NCBI RefSeq assembly: GCF_025420585.1
Contig: NZ_JAOEGB010000027.1
Location: 1 to 64,000, forward strand
Reading direction: 5' to 3'
From: Planotetraspora sp. A-T 1434
Lineage (GTDB): Bacteria; Actinomycetota; Actinomycetes; Streptosporangiales; Streptosporangiaceae
Length of the DNA stretch: 64,000 bases
Shown here: positions 1-7,943 of the stretch, piece by piece
Layout of the letters: every line of letters begins with the position of its first letter
Position numbering within the stretch: the first letter of the stretch is position 1
Notes under the pieces: model-generated
What the model was told of the DNA's origin: nothing
The model's database searches: none
Seen by the model: only the letters and a program-made list of their open reading frames with translations
Made by a program: the position numbers and the translations under genes

Positions 1-57
1 GGGGCCGGGCGCCATCCGCGCGAGCCCTTCGGGGATTTGCTGCCGTTCGACAATCAC
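1..57 (-). CDS. 5' end of a DUF222/HNH-endonuclease-like gene (partial)
   Basis: A GTG codon at 57 opens a reading frame that runs off the left edge after 19 codons and begins VIVERQQIPEGLARMAPGP. From memory, this resembles the opening of the many actinobacterial DUF222/HNH endonuclease paralogues (V-x-V-E-R-x-x-I-P-x-G-L-x-x-M-x-P-G-P). Only the N-terminus is visible, so no catalytic motif can be checked. The upstream sequence (60-90) has no strong Shine-Dalgarno. The assignment is a recognition call on a short peptide. Confidence 0.4.
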   Translation of the reverse strand, partial: MIVERQQIPEGLARMAPGP

Positions 58-616
58 ACGGTAAAGGTACCAACCACCACCGACAAAAACGCTTCGGGCG
101 GAGGGTCGAGGAACTCACCATAACTATTTCTCGTTGCTTATCGAAGCGACAGCAACGGCGATATGTCCGTACATCTCCGGACGCAGCGACTTATACAATG
201 CACCACTATCGGTGAGATTCCAGCGGGAAAGGCATGGCTATTCAATCGCTCGCCGTACACCGGAGTATCGGGGACACCAGGGTTCCAGGGCCGACGGTGT
301 TCCAGCTGCCGCCGGCCCGGCGCCGCCGAAGTCTGGCTGCTTCGCCGTAGCAGACCCTGACCTTCCGGTTCGTACGGCTCGCCCTGTCCGCTTTCGCGTG
401 GCTGCCGCCGCGAGCCAACGTAACAGGGCCCTACGAAACAGGGCAGAAGGATCGGACCGTCGATGCCAGAGTCGGAGAGTCACATGCCCGGAGGCGGAGG
501 CAGGCGGGCCGGATGATTGCAGGTCATGGGAAGCGCGAAAATTGTCAGTGGGCCCTGGCAGGCTGTGCGCGAGTCATGAGCCACTGACCACGAGGACACT
601 CGACAAGGAAGCCGCC
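58..616. other. gene-free stretch
   Basis: Open frames here are low-complexity Arg/Pro/Ala readings in several frames, typical of high-GC shadow frames. One of them simply runs in frame into the glyoxalase gene from 134. I see no convincing gene, RNA, repeat or terminator. Promoters for the two divergent flanking genes presumably lie here but I cannot place them. Confidence 0.5.
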
Positions 617-1384
617 ATGCTTACAACCAACTACGTTCCCGGTGCCCCGAACTGGATCGATCTCGGAACACCGGATACCGAAGCCGCGTCCGCCTTCTAC
701 TGCGCTCTGCTCGGCTGGAACTTCCAGTCGGCCGGTCCCGACTCGGGCGGTTACGGGTTCTTCCAGGTTGACGGCAAGACCGTCGCCGCCGTCGGCCCAC
801 TCACCGAGGAAGGCGCCGTCTCGGCCTGGACGGTGTACTTCCACACCAACGACGCCGACGCCACAACCAAAGCGGTCGAGCAGGCGGGTGGCACCGTCCG
901 GTTCCCGGCGTCCGACGTCTTCACCAACGGGCGGATGGCCGGGTTCACCGACCCCGGTGGTGCGGAGTTCGCTGTCTGGGAGCCCGGGGAGACCAAGGGC
1001 CTGGACCTCGTCACCGACCCCGGCTCACTGTGCTGGACCGAGGTGTACGTCCCGGACCCGTCGGCCGTCCTCCCCTTCTACCGGACCGTCTTCGGATGGA
1101 CGTCCGAGGAGATGCCGTTCGACGACGCGACGTACATCGTGTTATCGACCGCGGAGGGCGACAACCCGAGCCTGGGCGGCGTCATGCCGCTCCAGCCAGG
1201 AGACCGGCCGCACTGGCTGCCCTATTTCGAGGTGGCCGACTGCGACGCCACCGTGGCGAGGGCGCAGGAGCTCGGCGGCAACGTCATCGTCCCGGGGATG
1301 GGGGTCGAGGGCGTCGGCAGGTTCGCCGTACTGGCTGACGCGTACGGCGCGCGGTTCGCCGTCATGACCAGCGCTCCGGCCTGA
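617..1384 (+). CDS. VOC (glyoxalase/bleomycin-resistance fold) protein with two modules
   Basis: The 255-aa product has two vicinal-oxygen-chelate modules in tandem. Each opens with the family's metabolite-facing strand (NWIDLGTPD near residue 12; CWTEVYVPDP near 140) and closes with the typical strand (GAEFAVWEP; GARFAVMTS). Such paired-module proteins are common in actinomycetes and are usually annotated as glyoxalase-like, with substrate unknown. The ATG at 617 is preferred over in-frame starts from 134. It has an AAGGAA ribosome site at 605-610, and the upstream translation is low-complexity and unlike the family. The gene stands alone, with no operon partner. A specific reaction cannot be assigned. 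Confidence 0.85.
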   Translation: MLTTNYVPGAPNWIDLGTPDTEAASAFYCALLGWNFQSAGPDSGGYGFFQVDGKTVAAVGPLTEEGAVSAWTVYFHTNDADATTKAVEQAGGTVRFPASDVFTNGRMAGFTDPGGAEFAVWEPGETKGLDLVTDPGSLCWTEVYVPDPSAVLPFYRTVFGWTSEEMPFDDATYIVLSTAEGDNPSLGGVMPLQPGDRPHWLPYFEVADCDATVARAQELGGNVIVPGMGVEGVGRFAVLADAYGARFAVMTSAPA

Positions 1385-1601
1385 CGGACCGCAGGGCGGC
1401 AGTGCCGCGGCCTCGCCAAACCCTGATGCCTGGCCGACGCCGTCACCTGCCAACCTGCTACCCGACAACCCGCTGCTTGGCAAGCGCGTAGGCCTGCTGC
1501 CTGACAAATGCACGGTCCTGCCCTCTGGACACGCGCGCAAGGGCCTGCTGCCCGACAGGTGGCGATAGGCCGTGCCGTCTGACCAATCTGTGCCCGGCGA
1601 A

Positions 1602-1784
1602 CTACCTCCGCGAGGCCGGGTGCTGGATGGGGGGGGTGTGGAGCGCCCAGGCCCGGAGCTCATCCTCAGGGGCGTTCAGCCGGAGGAGCCGGTCGCCATG
1701 GACGACGGCGTATTCGTGACAGCCGCCGCCCGAGCGGTACCAGTCGTCCCCGTCGGGTTCGCACCCACGGGCGCGGACAGCCAC
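1602..1784 (-). CDS. possible small hypothetical protein (60 aa)
   Basis: A GTG start at 1784 is preceded by an AGGA about ten bases upstream. It gives a 60-aa product with a balanced composition (DWYRSGGGCHEYAVVHGDRL, then an acidic Leu-rich stretch) that looks more protein-like than the usual antisense shadows. It is antisense to nothing and fills most of the gap between the VOC gene and endonuclease V. I do not recognise a family. It could still be a chance frame. Confidence 0.35.
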   Translation of the reverse strand: MAVRARGCEPDGDDWYRSGGGCHEYAVVHGDRLLRLNAPEDELRAWALHTPPIQHPASRR

Positions 1785-1839
1785 GGTTAGGCATGTCCTG
1801 ACATCGGCCCGGGGCGCTGTGGGGCTATCGTCACGGCTT

Positions 1840-2583
1840 GTGAAGGTTTGCGTTCCGGCGGCATGGCCGACCACGACGGACGAGGCCGAGACGGTCCAGG
1901 AGACGCTGCGCTCACGGCTCGACCTTGCCGGACCGGGGCCGCGCGACCCGGCGACGGTGGCGGGGGTGGACGTGGCCTACACCGAGGACCGGCTCGCCGC
2001 GGCGGTCGTCGTCCTGGACGGGACGACCCTCCAGAAGATCGAGCAGGTCACGGTGCCGGGGCCGATCGCCTTCGAGTACGTGCCGGGGCTCCTGGCGTTC
2101 CGGGAGTTGCCCAGTCTGGTGCGCGCGCTGGAACGGCTCACCGTCACGCCGGATCTCATCGTCTGCGACGGGTACGGCGTGGCCCACCCGAGACGCTTCG
2201 GTCTGGCCTGCCACCTCGGCGTGCTCACCGGCCTGCCGACCATTGGCGTGGGGAAGACGGCGTTCGTCGGAACGTACGAGGAGCCGGGCCGGGAGAGAGG
2301 CGCCTGGAGCGAGCTACGCCTGGACGGCGATGTGGTCGGCCGGGTGCTGCGGACACAGGACGGCGTCAAGCCAGTCTTCGTCTCGGTAGGCCACCGGACC
2401 GACCTGGACACCGCCTGCCACAACGTCCTGGCTCTGAGCCCCTCCCATCGGCTTCCCGAGACGACCCGGGCGGCCGACAGGCTGTCCCGCGACGCCCTCC
2501 GCACGGCCCTGCCCGTTGATCGGCGCCGCCGGCCGGACCGCCCGGTCCAGGACCGGCAGCCCGGTCCAACCCCGGAAGCGTGA
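1840..2583 (+). CDS. nfi: endonuclease V
   Basis: Endonuclease V cleaves the second phosphodiester bond 3' to deaminated bases (deoxyinosine; also inosine in RNA). From the GTG at 1840 the protein is 247 aa. The metal-binding acidic residues fall at D44 (AGVDVAY), E89 (LLAFREL) and D110 (IVCDGYG), almost exactly the family positions, which supports this start over the GTG at 1819. The conserved AHPRRFGLACHLG and PTIGVGKT blocks follow. The last 30 residues are Arg/Pro-rich and non-conserved. The gene is monocistronic, convergent with the yjbR pair. Confidence 0.93.
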   Translation: MKVCVPAAWPTTTDEAETVQETLRSRLDLAGPGPRDPATVAGVDVAYTEDRLAAAVVVLDGTTLQKIEQVTVPGPIAFEYVPGLLAFRELPSLVRALERLTVTPDLIVCDGYGVAHPRRFGLACHLGVLTGLPTIGVGKTAFVGTYEEPGRERGAWSELRLDGDVVGRVLRTQDGVKPVFVSVGHRTDLDTACHNVLALSPSHRLPETTRAADRLSRDALRTALPVDRRRRPDRPVQDRQPGPTPEA

Positions 2584-2616
2584 GATCGCCGCGCAGGGGT
2601 CCGGGAGGGCGCCGAG

Positions 2617-2730
2617 CTCAAGTCGCTAACGGGACCGGGCTTGTTCAGGAAAGGCGCCATATGAGGGCACGGGGCTCGCTCAGACGAGTGCCCCGCTCAA
2701 CTCACTAACGGGACTGGGGCTCGTTCAGGA
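2617..2730. repeat. imperfect direct repeat (34/35 bp) with a small hairpin between the copies
   Basis: Copies at 2617-2650 and 2696-2730 share CTCAA.TC.CTAACGGGAC and then GTTCAGGA, differing at a few bases. Between them GGGCAC (2665-2670) can pair with GTGCCC (2688-2693), a weak candidate for a bidirectional terminator between two convergent genes. The second copy overlaps the last codons of the yjbR gene, which suggests a local duplication of that gene's 3' end. Confidence 0.6.
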
Positions 2731-3069
2731 GGGCGAGAGGTGGGCGGCGGCGACCCGCTTTGGGACCACCATGCGCCAGGCGTCCACGACCAGCTCCCCG
2801 AGCTCGGCCTCGTCGATGGCGGCGAGCCAGACCCGCACCCAGTTATAGCGCTCGTCCGACGGGCGGGGCATGTGGAACTTCCGAGGCTCGGCCGCGATGA
2901 GGGCGGCCCGCTCCTCCTTGGGGAACGCGAATCCCATGGACGTCTCGTCGGCCGAGATCGTCACGTAGACGATCCTCCCCACGCGGAAGGTGACGCGGTC
3001 CCTGACCAGTTTCTCCTCGGTCCTCGGCAGCGCCATCGCGACCCGGCGCACGTCCTCGGCGATGATCAC
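2725..3069 (-). CDS. MmcQ/YjbR family protein
   Basis: A 114-aa protein of the CyaY-like MmcQ/YjbR fold. Hallmarks are the early ALP..E near residue 14, the central [12 protein letters not shown] and FAFPKEE strands, and the late [19 protein letters not shown] block. The family is often called DNA-binding, but its biochemical role is not settled. The ATG overlaps the stop of the upstream thiamine-binding-type gene by four bases, so the two are translationally coupled. A repeat copy overlaps its 3' end. Confidence 0.85.
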   Translation of the reverse strand: MIIAEDVRRVAMALPRTEEKLVRDRVTFRVGRIVYVTISADETSMGFAFPKEERAALIAAEPRKFHMPRPSDERYNWVRVWLAAIDEAELGELVVDAWRMVVPKRVAAAHLSPS

Positions 3070-3371
3070 GTGTCTGAGGCCAGGTGGCGCTCGATTGAGG
3101 CCACCTTGGTGTCGAGGCGGCCCTCGCCGGAACGGGAGTCGGCCTTCAGCACGAGGCTGACGCGCGGGCTGCGCGCCTCGACGGCCGCGACGGCGTCCTT
3201 GACGACGGCGAGCACCTCGTCCCAGCTGTCGCCTTCGATGGTGGTGAACATGGCGTCGGTGCGGTTGGGCAGGCCGGACGCCCGAACGACGCGCACCGCC
3301 TCGGCGACCAGCTCTCCCACGTCCTCACCCGCGCCGATGGGCGTGACGCTGAACGCCACCAGCACCGACAT
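3066..3371 (-). CDS. MTH1187/YkoF-like thiamine-binding family protein (UPF0045)
   Basis: A 101-aa ferredoxin-like-fold protein. It opens [20 protein letters not shown], the typical strand and loop of the MTH1187 family. The second conserved block, [17 protein letters not shown], carries the E-G-x-x-(D/E) element. Some members bind thiamine or HMP as multimers, but ligand binding here is only inferred. It is the first gene of a two-gene unit with the YjbR gene and is divergent from the monooxygenase at 3509. Confidence 0.85.
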   Translation of the reverse strand: MSVLVAFSVTPIGAGEDVGELVAEAVRVVRASGLPNRTDAMFTTIEGDSWDEVLAVVKDAVAAVEARSPRVSLVLKADSRSGEGRLDTKVASIERHLASDT

Positions 3372-3508
3372 CGCTCCCCCTCACGGTCACCGGGACGCCG
3401 GGCCGTACCCGAACCCAGCCGTGGGGAGCCTATCGCGGCCCGCGAAACGGGGGCGGCCCCGAGCCCGGGTATGGGAAGCCGGGCGGGGTCGCGGTTGTTG
3501 ACCACCCC

Positions 3509-4585
3509 GTGAGCACCACCGGACTCCAGCGAGACGTCGACGCCGTCGTCATCGGGGCGGGGCAGGCCGGCCTGTCCAGCGCGTACTTCCTGCGCCGTTT
3601 CGGGATCGACTTCGTGATCCTCGACGCGGAGGCGGGGCCGGGCGGCGCCTGGCGGCACCGCTCCCCCACGCTGACCATGGAGAAGTTGCACGGCATCTTC
3701 GACCTGCCCGGGATCAAGCGAACTCCGGAAGTCGACCCCGCCCTCCGGGCCGCCGAGGTCCTGCCCGCGTATTTCGCCGGCTACGAGGAGGAGGCCGGGC
3801 TGCCGGTGCTGCGGCCCGTGCCGGTCCGATCGGTGAGCGACGGCGAGGACGGCCGGCTCCTGGTAGCCACGGCGTCGGGCGATTGGGCGGCCCGCGCGGT
3901 GGTCAACGCCACCGGAACCTGGAGCCGTCCCTACTGGCCGTACTATCCGGGGGCGACCGGCTTCCAGGGCAGGCAGCTCCACTACGCGGGCTACCGGGGG
4001 CCAGGCGAGTTCGCCGGGCTGAGGGTCGTCGTCGTGGGCGGCGGTCACTCGGCAGCGCATGTGCTGTCCGAGATCGCCGGGGTCGCCGCCTCGACGCTTT
4101 GGGTGACCCGCAGGCCGCCGGTGCTCCGCGAGGGCCCCTACGACGACGAAGACAGGCGGGCGGTCGTCGCCCTGGTGGAGGAGCGGGTGCGGGCCGGGCT
4201 GCCGCCGCAGAGCGTCGTCAGCGCGACCGGTCTGGGCTACAGCGCGGTGGTACGGGAGGCCCTGGCCAAGGGGGCGCTCAACCGGTTGCCGATGTTCAGC
4301 CGCGTCACTTCCACGGGCGTCGCGTGGGACGACGGCCGGGTCGCCGGCGCCGACGTGATCGTGTGGGCCACCGGCTTCCGCTCCGCCCTCGACCATCTCG
4401 CGCCGCTCAGGCTACGCGGGCCGGGCGGCGGCATCCAGATGGACGGCACGCGCGTGGTGGCCGAGCCCCGGCTGCACCTCGTCGGCTACGGCCCCTCGGC
4501 CAGCACCGTCGGAGCGAACCGCGCGGGCCGGTCCGCCGCGACGGAGATCCGCCGACTGCTGAACGGCTCGAAAGCGGTGGCCTGA
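3509..4585 (+). CDS. flavin-containing monooxygenase-like NAD(P)/FAD oxidoreductase
   Basis: A 358-aa protein with two dinucleotide-binding Rossmann motifs. The FAD site is VIGAGQAGLSSAYFL near residue 14 and the NADPH site is VVVVGGGHSAAHVLSEI near 170. Between them is an aromatic patch like that of Baeyer-Villiger/FMO-type proteins. The C-terminal VIVWATGF (about residue 285) matches the family's W-A-T-G motif. The start is GTG at 3509. The substrate is not predictable. Convergent with the serine hydrolase at 4628; the short gap has a GGCCT/AGGCC inverted repeat. Confidence 0.85.
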   Translation: MSTTGLQRDVDAVVIGAGQAGLSSAYFLRRFGIDFVILDAEAGPGGAWRHRSPTLTMEKLHGIFDLPGIKRTPEVDPALRAAEVLPAYFAGYEEEAGLPVLRPVPVRSVSDGEDGRLLVATASGDWAARAVVNATGTWSRPYWPYYPGATGFQGRQLHYAGYRGPGEFAGLRVVVVGGGHSAAHVLSEIAGVAASTLWVTRRPPVLREGPYDDEDRRAVVALVEERVRAGLPPQSVVSATGLGYSAVVREALAKGALNRLPMFSRVTSTGVAWDDGRVAGADVIVWATGFRSALDHLAPLRLRGPGGGIQMDGTRVVAEPRLHLVGYGPSASTVGANRAGRSAATEIRRLLNGSKAVA

Positions 4586-4627
4586 CCACAGAAGGCCTAA
4601 TCAGAGGCCGCCTGACCGAGCACCCGC

Positions 4628-5701
4628 CTAACCCGACAGGCGAAGGGCCTCGGCGGCGACGGCGGTGCGCAGGTCCCTGATGCCGGGCCGTCCGCGCAGG
4701 GGGTGAACGTTGTTGGTGAGCAGCACGACGGTCAGACGGCGCGCGGGGTCGACGACCAGCGACGTCCCGGTGAAGCCGGAGTGGCCGAGCGCGTCGGCCA
4801 GCGGGCCGACGATGGCCGGGTCACCGATCCGGACGCCCAGGCCCTGGCGGAAGGCGGCGCCCGGCACGCCGTGGTCGCGGGTCATCTCCGACAGCATGGC
4901 CGGAGAGAGGACCCCGTCGCCCCCCGCGCGCAGCATCTCGCCGAAGCGGAGCAGGTCCCCGGCGGTCGAGAACAGCCCGGCGTGCCCGGTGACGCCGCCC
5001 AGCGCGTAGGCGGTCTCGTCGTGGACCTCTCCCCTGACGCACCCCGGCCCCGCGCCCGGCCCCGCGCGCTCGGGCTTGTGCTCGGTGGCGACGACGCGGT
5101 GCAGCACGGCCGGTCCGGGCCGATAAGCGGTATCCGGGAGGCCGAGCCGGTCGGTGATCCGCTCGCGCACCAGAACGTCGAGTGACGCCCCGCCCGCGAT
5201 CTCGGCGACCCGGCCTGCCGTGATCATGCCGACGTCGGAGTAGGTGTGTGTCCCCAGCGGGCCCTGCGCCGGGGTGGACAGGATGACGTCCCAGCGGGAC
5301 TGTGCCGGCTCCTCGCCCACCCGCCGCCCCGGCGGCAGGCCGGAGGTGTGCGTGAGAAGGTGCCGCAGGGTGATCTCCGGCCGGTGACCGTAGTGCGCGG
5401 GCAGCCAGGCCGCGACGGGCTCGTCCAGGCCGAGGCGGCCGTCCTCGGCCAGCGAGAGCAGCACGACGGTCGTGAACAGCTTGGTGATCGACGCCAGATC
5501 GAAGACGGAGTCGGGCATGACCGGGGGCCGGTCCGGCAGCAGCGCCTCGGAGGCGTCGGCGAACCGCGCCGCTTCCCCGGCGGCGGCCGTCATGACCGGG
5601 CGTCCGTCCACGGCGATCACCGCGACCGCCGCCGACGCGACACCCGGCACCGCCCCACGCAGGATCTCCTCCAGCGCCGTCGTCCGCATCGGCACCCCCA
5701 T
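4628..5701 (-). CDS. beta-lactamase-like serine hydrolase, probable N-acetylmuramyl-L-alanine amidase of muropeptide recycling (AmiE/YbbE type)
   Basis: A 357-aa class-C-type penicillin-recognising hydrolase. The nucleophile motif is SITK (S71, K74), the second motif YSD (Y154), and HSGFTG near residue 300 stands in place of KTG. This resembles the esterase/amidase branch rather than true beta-lactamases. No signal peptide is visible, so it should be cytoplasmic. It lies about 100 bp downstream of murQ on the same strand. In Bacillus subtilis the related ybbE (amiE) sits in the murQ-murR-murP-amiE-nagZ-namZ operon and removes the peptide from MurNAc. The fold is certain; the amidase role rests on context. 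A second ATG at 5689 could also be the start. Confidence 0.78.
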   Translation of the reverse strand: MGVPMRTTALEEILRGAVPGVASAAVAVIAVDGRPVMTAAAGEAARFADASEALLPDRPPVMPDSVFDLASITKLFTTVVLLSLAEDGRLGLDEPVAAWLPAHYGHRPEITLRHLLTHTSGLPPGRRVGEEPAQSRWDVILSTPAQGPLGTHTYSDVGMITAGRVAEIAGGASLDVLVRERITDRLGLPDTAYRPGPAVLHRVVATEHKPERAGPGAGPGCVRGEVHDETAYALGGVTGHAGLFSTAGDLLRFGEMLRAGGDGVLSPAMLSEMTRDHGVPGAAFRQGLGVRIGDPAIVGPLADALGHSGFTGTSLVVDPARRLTVVLLTNNVHPLRGRPGIRDLRTAVAAEALRLSG

Positions 5702-5770
5702 CAGCCTCTCAACATCCCCTCAGCAGCCCTCAGCAGCCCCTCAGCAGCGTAAGTCCCGTGCGCAGGGCCG

Positions 5771-5790
5771 GAATTCGTGCATGATCACGG
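5771..5790 (+). repeat. single copy of the GAATTC-ATGATCA dispersed repeat
   Basis: GAATTCGTGCATGATCACGG lies 13 bp beyond the murQ stop codon, between murQ and the amidase gene. It is the best match in the window to the consensus of the arrays at 42.0 and 46.1-46.4 kb. Here it stands alone. Confidence 0.8.
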
Positions 5791-5802
5791 CGGGAGCCGG
5801 GG

Positions 5803-6714
5803 TCATCCGCGCCGAAGCGCCGTGGCCAGCCTGTCCCCGTGCGCGGCGAGCAGCGACCGCGCGTCGTCCGGGTCGAGGCCGCGCTCGATCATCACGACGG
5901 CGGTCTTCACGTCGTGCCCGGCCTCCTCCAGTGCCTCGCGGGCCGCCGGGACCTCGGCGCCGGTGATGTCGGCGACGATGCGGGCCGCCCGGTCGACGAG
6001 CTTGGAGTTGCTCGCCGACACCTCGATCATGTAGTTGCCGTAGGTCCGGCCGCACTTGACCATCGTAATCGTCGAGATCATGTTGAGGACGAGCTTCTGG
6101 GCCGTGCCGGCCTTCAGCCGGGTCGAGCCGGTGACGATCTCGGGCCCGACGATGACCTCGATGGCGTGGTCGGCGGCGGCGGAGAGCGGCGTGGCGGTGT
6201 TGCATCCCAGCCCCACGGTGAGCGCGCCCAGGCGGCGGGCCTCGGCGACCGCTGCGACGACGTACGGCGCGCGTCCGCTGGCCGAGATCCCCACGACGGA
6301 GTCGAGGGGGCCGACCTCCTTGGCGCGGATGATCGCGGCGCCCGCCTCCGCGTCGTCCTCGGCACCCTCGACCGACCGGGTGAGCGCCGTGTCGCCACCC
6401 GCGATGATCCCCTGGACCAGTTCGGGGTCGGTGCCGAACGTCGGCGGGCACTCGGAGGCGTCGAGCACAGCCAGCCGTCCGGACGTGCCGGCGCCCACGT
6501 AGAGCAGCCGCCCTCCCGAGGACATCCGCTCGGCGATGCCGTCGATCGCGGCCGAGATCGCCGGTACGGCGGTGGCCACCGCAGCCGGCACGGCGGCGTC
6601 GGCCGCGTTCATGAGGCGCGCGATCTCCTCCGTCGGCAGCGTGTCGATCCCGCTGTAGCGGGGATCGCTCTGTTCAGTGGCGAGAGTGCCGAGACCGGCA
6701 GGTGGTTGCGTCAT
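5803..6714 (-). CDS. murQ: N-acetylmuramic acid 6-phosphate etherase
   Basis: MurQ removes the lactyl ether from MurNAc-6-phosphate, giving GlcNAc-6-phosphate and D-lactate. The 303-aa length is typical. The SIS domain shows SGGRLLYVGAGTSGRLAVLD followed by ECPPT with the catalytic-type Glu (E88), then the conserved ISASGRAPYV and GPEIVTGSTRLKAGTAQK blocks. The C-terminus carries a UBA-like helical domain (residues about 250-300). It is divergent from namZ across a 92-bp repeat-containing gap and is followed by the amidase gene, forming one arm of the MurNAc locus. The substrate would come from the kinase encoded at 17.3-18.3 kb. Confidence 0.95.
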   Translation of the reverse strand: MTQPPAGLGTLATEQSDPRYSGIDTLPTEEIARLMNAADAAVPAAVATAVPAISAAIDGIAERMSSGGRLLYVGAGTSGRLAVLDASECPPTFGTDPELVQGIIAGGDTALTRSVEGAEDDAEAGAAIIRAKEVGPLDSVVGISASGRAPYVVAAVAEARRLGALTVGLGCNTATPLSAAADHAIEVIVGPEIVTGSTRLKAGTAQKLVLNMISTITMVKCGRTYGNYMIEVSASNSKLVDRAARIVADITGAEVPAAREALEEAGHDVKTAVVMIERGLDPDDARSLLAAHGDRLATALRRG

Positions 6715-6734
6715 GATTCCTCAGATTTCACGGG

Positions 6735-6806
6735 CGAGATGACGAGCACGAGATGACGATTCCGAAGTGACGTTCGAAATAGCGAGTCCGAAATGACGAG
6801 TTCGAC
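6735..6806. repeat. 14-bp tandem repeats in the murQ/namZ divergent promoter region
   Basis: Five successive units (6735, 6749, 6763, 6775, 6789) follow the pattern CGARATGACGAGTY, with one unit shortened to 12 bp and a sixth partial unit running into the namZ start codon. They fill nearly the whole 92-bp space between the divergent murQ and namZ starts. They may be a regulator-binding array or a slippage product. Confidence 0.7.
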
Positions 6807-7943
6807 ATGAGCCGGGTGCGCACCGGGCTGGAGAAGCTGGTCTCCGGGCCGCGACCGGCGATGGGCAGCCGGGTCGGCCTCGTCACCAACCCCACTGGAG
6901 TCCTGCCCGATCTGACCCCGTCCGCAACGGCCCTGCTGGCGGCGGGTGTGCCGCTGACCACGCTCTTCAGCCCGGAGCACGGCCTGCGGGGCACGGCTCA
7001 GGCCGGGCGTGGGGAGGAAGACGCCGCCGATCCGGTCACCGGGCTTCCCGTCGTCGACACCTATCAACGCTCGGGCGCGGAGCTGGACGAGCTTGTGGCC
7101 TCCTCCCGGGTGGACACGCTCGTGTTCGACATCGGCGACGTCGGCACCCGCTTCTACACCTACGTCTGGACGATGTACGACCTCATGGTGACCGCGGCGC
7201 GCCTCGGGTCGCGGTTCGTCGTCCTGGACCGGCCCAACCCGATCGGCGGCGTGGCGAGCGAGGGGCCGCTGCTCGACCCGTCCTACGCCGGCTTCGTCGG
7301 CCGCGCCCCCATTCCGGTACGGCACGGCCTCACGGTGGGCGAGCTGGCCCTGTTCGTCAACCGTACGATCAACGCGAAGCTGGAGGTGGTGGGCCTCCAG
7401 GGGTGGCGGCGGGAGGCGTACTTCGACGAGACGGGGCTGCCCTGGGTCATGCCCTCGGTGAACATGCCCACGCTGGAGACCGCGCTCGTCTATCCCGGGA
7501 CCGGCCTGTTGGAGGGGACCAACGTGTCCGAGGGGCGCGGGACCACCCGGCCGTTCGAGCTGGTGGGCGCGCCGTACGCCGACGGGCGGTTCGCCGAGGC
7601 GCTGAACGGCCTGGGCCTGCCGGGCGTCCGGTTTCGCGACACGTGGTTCACGCCGACCTTCGGAAAGCACGCGGGCGTGCCGGTGCGGGGTGTCCAGGCG
7701 CACGTCGGCGACCGGCGGTCGTTCCGGCCGGTGCTCACCGGCGTGTCGATGCTGCACGTGCTCCGCACGCTCTACCCCGGCGACTTCGCCTGCGACCCGT
7801 TCCTCGACCAGCTGTGGGGGTCGGGCTCGCTGCGCCGCAGCCTCGACGCGGGCGATGATCCGCGGGAGCTGTGCGCGCCGGTCCCCTGGCTGGACGAGGT
7901 CGAGCTGCTGTACGGCCGGCATCAGCCGAGCGGGCGGCGGTAG
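6807..7943 (+). CDS. namZ: DUF1343 protein, probable exo-beta-N-acetylmuramidase
   Basis: A 378-aa DUF1343 protein (glycosidase family GH171). NamZ of B. subtilis releases terminal MurNAc from peptidoglycan fragments. Family blocks present are GLVTNPTG (residue about 26), LFSPEHGLRG (about 54), FDIGDVGTRFYTYVWTM (about 112), LDRPNPIGG (about 142), PSVNMPTLETALVYPG and EGTNVSEGRGTTRPFE. No signal peptide is visible, whereas the Bacillus enzyme is secreted, so this copy may act in the cytoplasm on imported fragments. The ATG sits at the end of a 14-bp repeat array. The 3' end overlaps the convergent GNAT gene by 22 bp. Confidence 0.9.
   Translation: MSRVRTGLEKLVSGPRPAMGSRVGLVTNPTGVLPDLTPSATALLAAGVPLTTLFSPEHGLRGTAQAGRGEEDAADPVTGLPVVDTYQRSGAELDELVASSRVDTLVFDIGDVGTRFYTYVWTMYDLMVTAARLGSRFVVLDRPNPIGGVASEGPLLDPSYAGFVGRAPIPVRHGLTVGELALFVNRTINAKLEVVGLQGWRREAYFDETGLPWVMPSVNMPTLETALVYPGTGLLEGTNVSEGRGTTRPFELVGAPYADGRFAEALNGLGLPGVRFRDTWFTPTFGKHAGVPVRGVQAHVGDRRSFRPVLTGVSMLHVLRTLYPGDFACDPFLDQLWGSGSLRRSLDAGDDPRELCAPVPWLDEVELLYGRHQPSGRR

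Noticed and set aside
134-616. N-terminal extension of the VOC protein
   Set aside because: In frame but without family similarity or a ribosome site; the ATG at 617 has AAGGAA and begins the fold.
5218-5235. Further copy of the TGATCATGC repeat
   Set aside because: GTGATCATGCC occurs within the amidase coding region but lacks the GAATTC half and spacing; a chance match.
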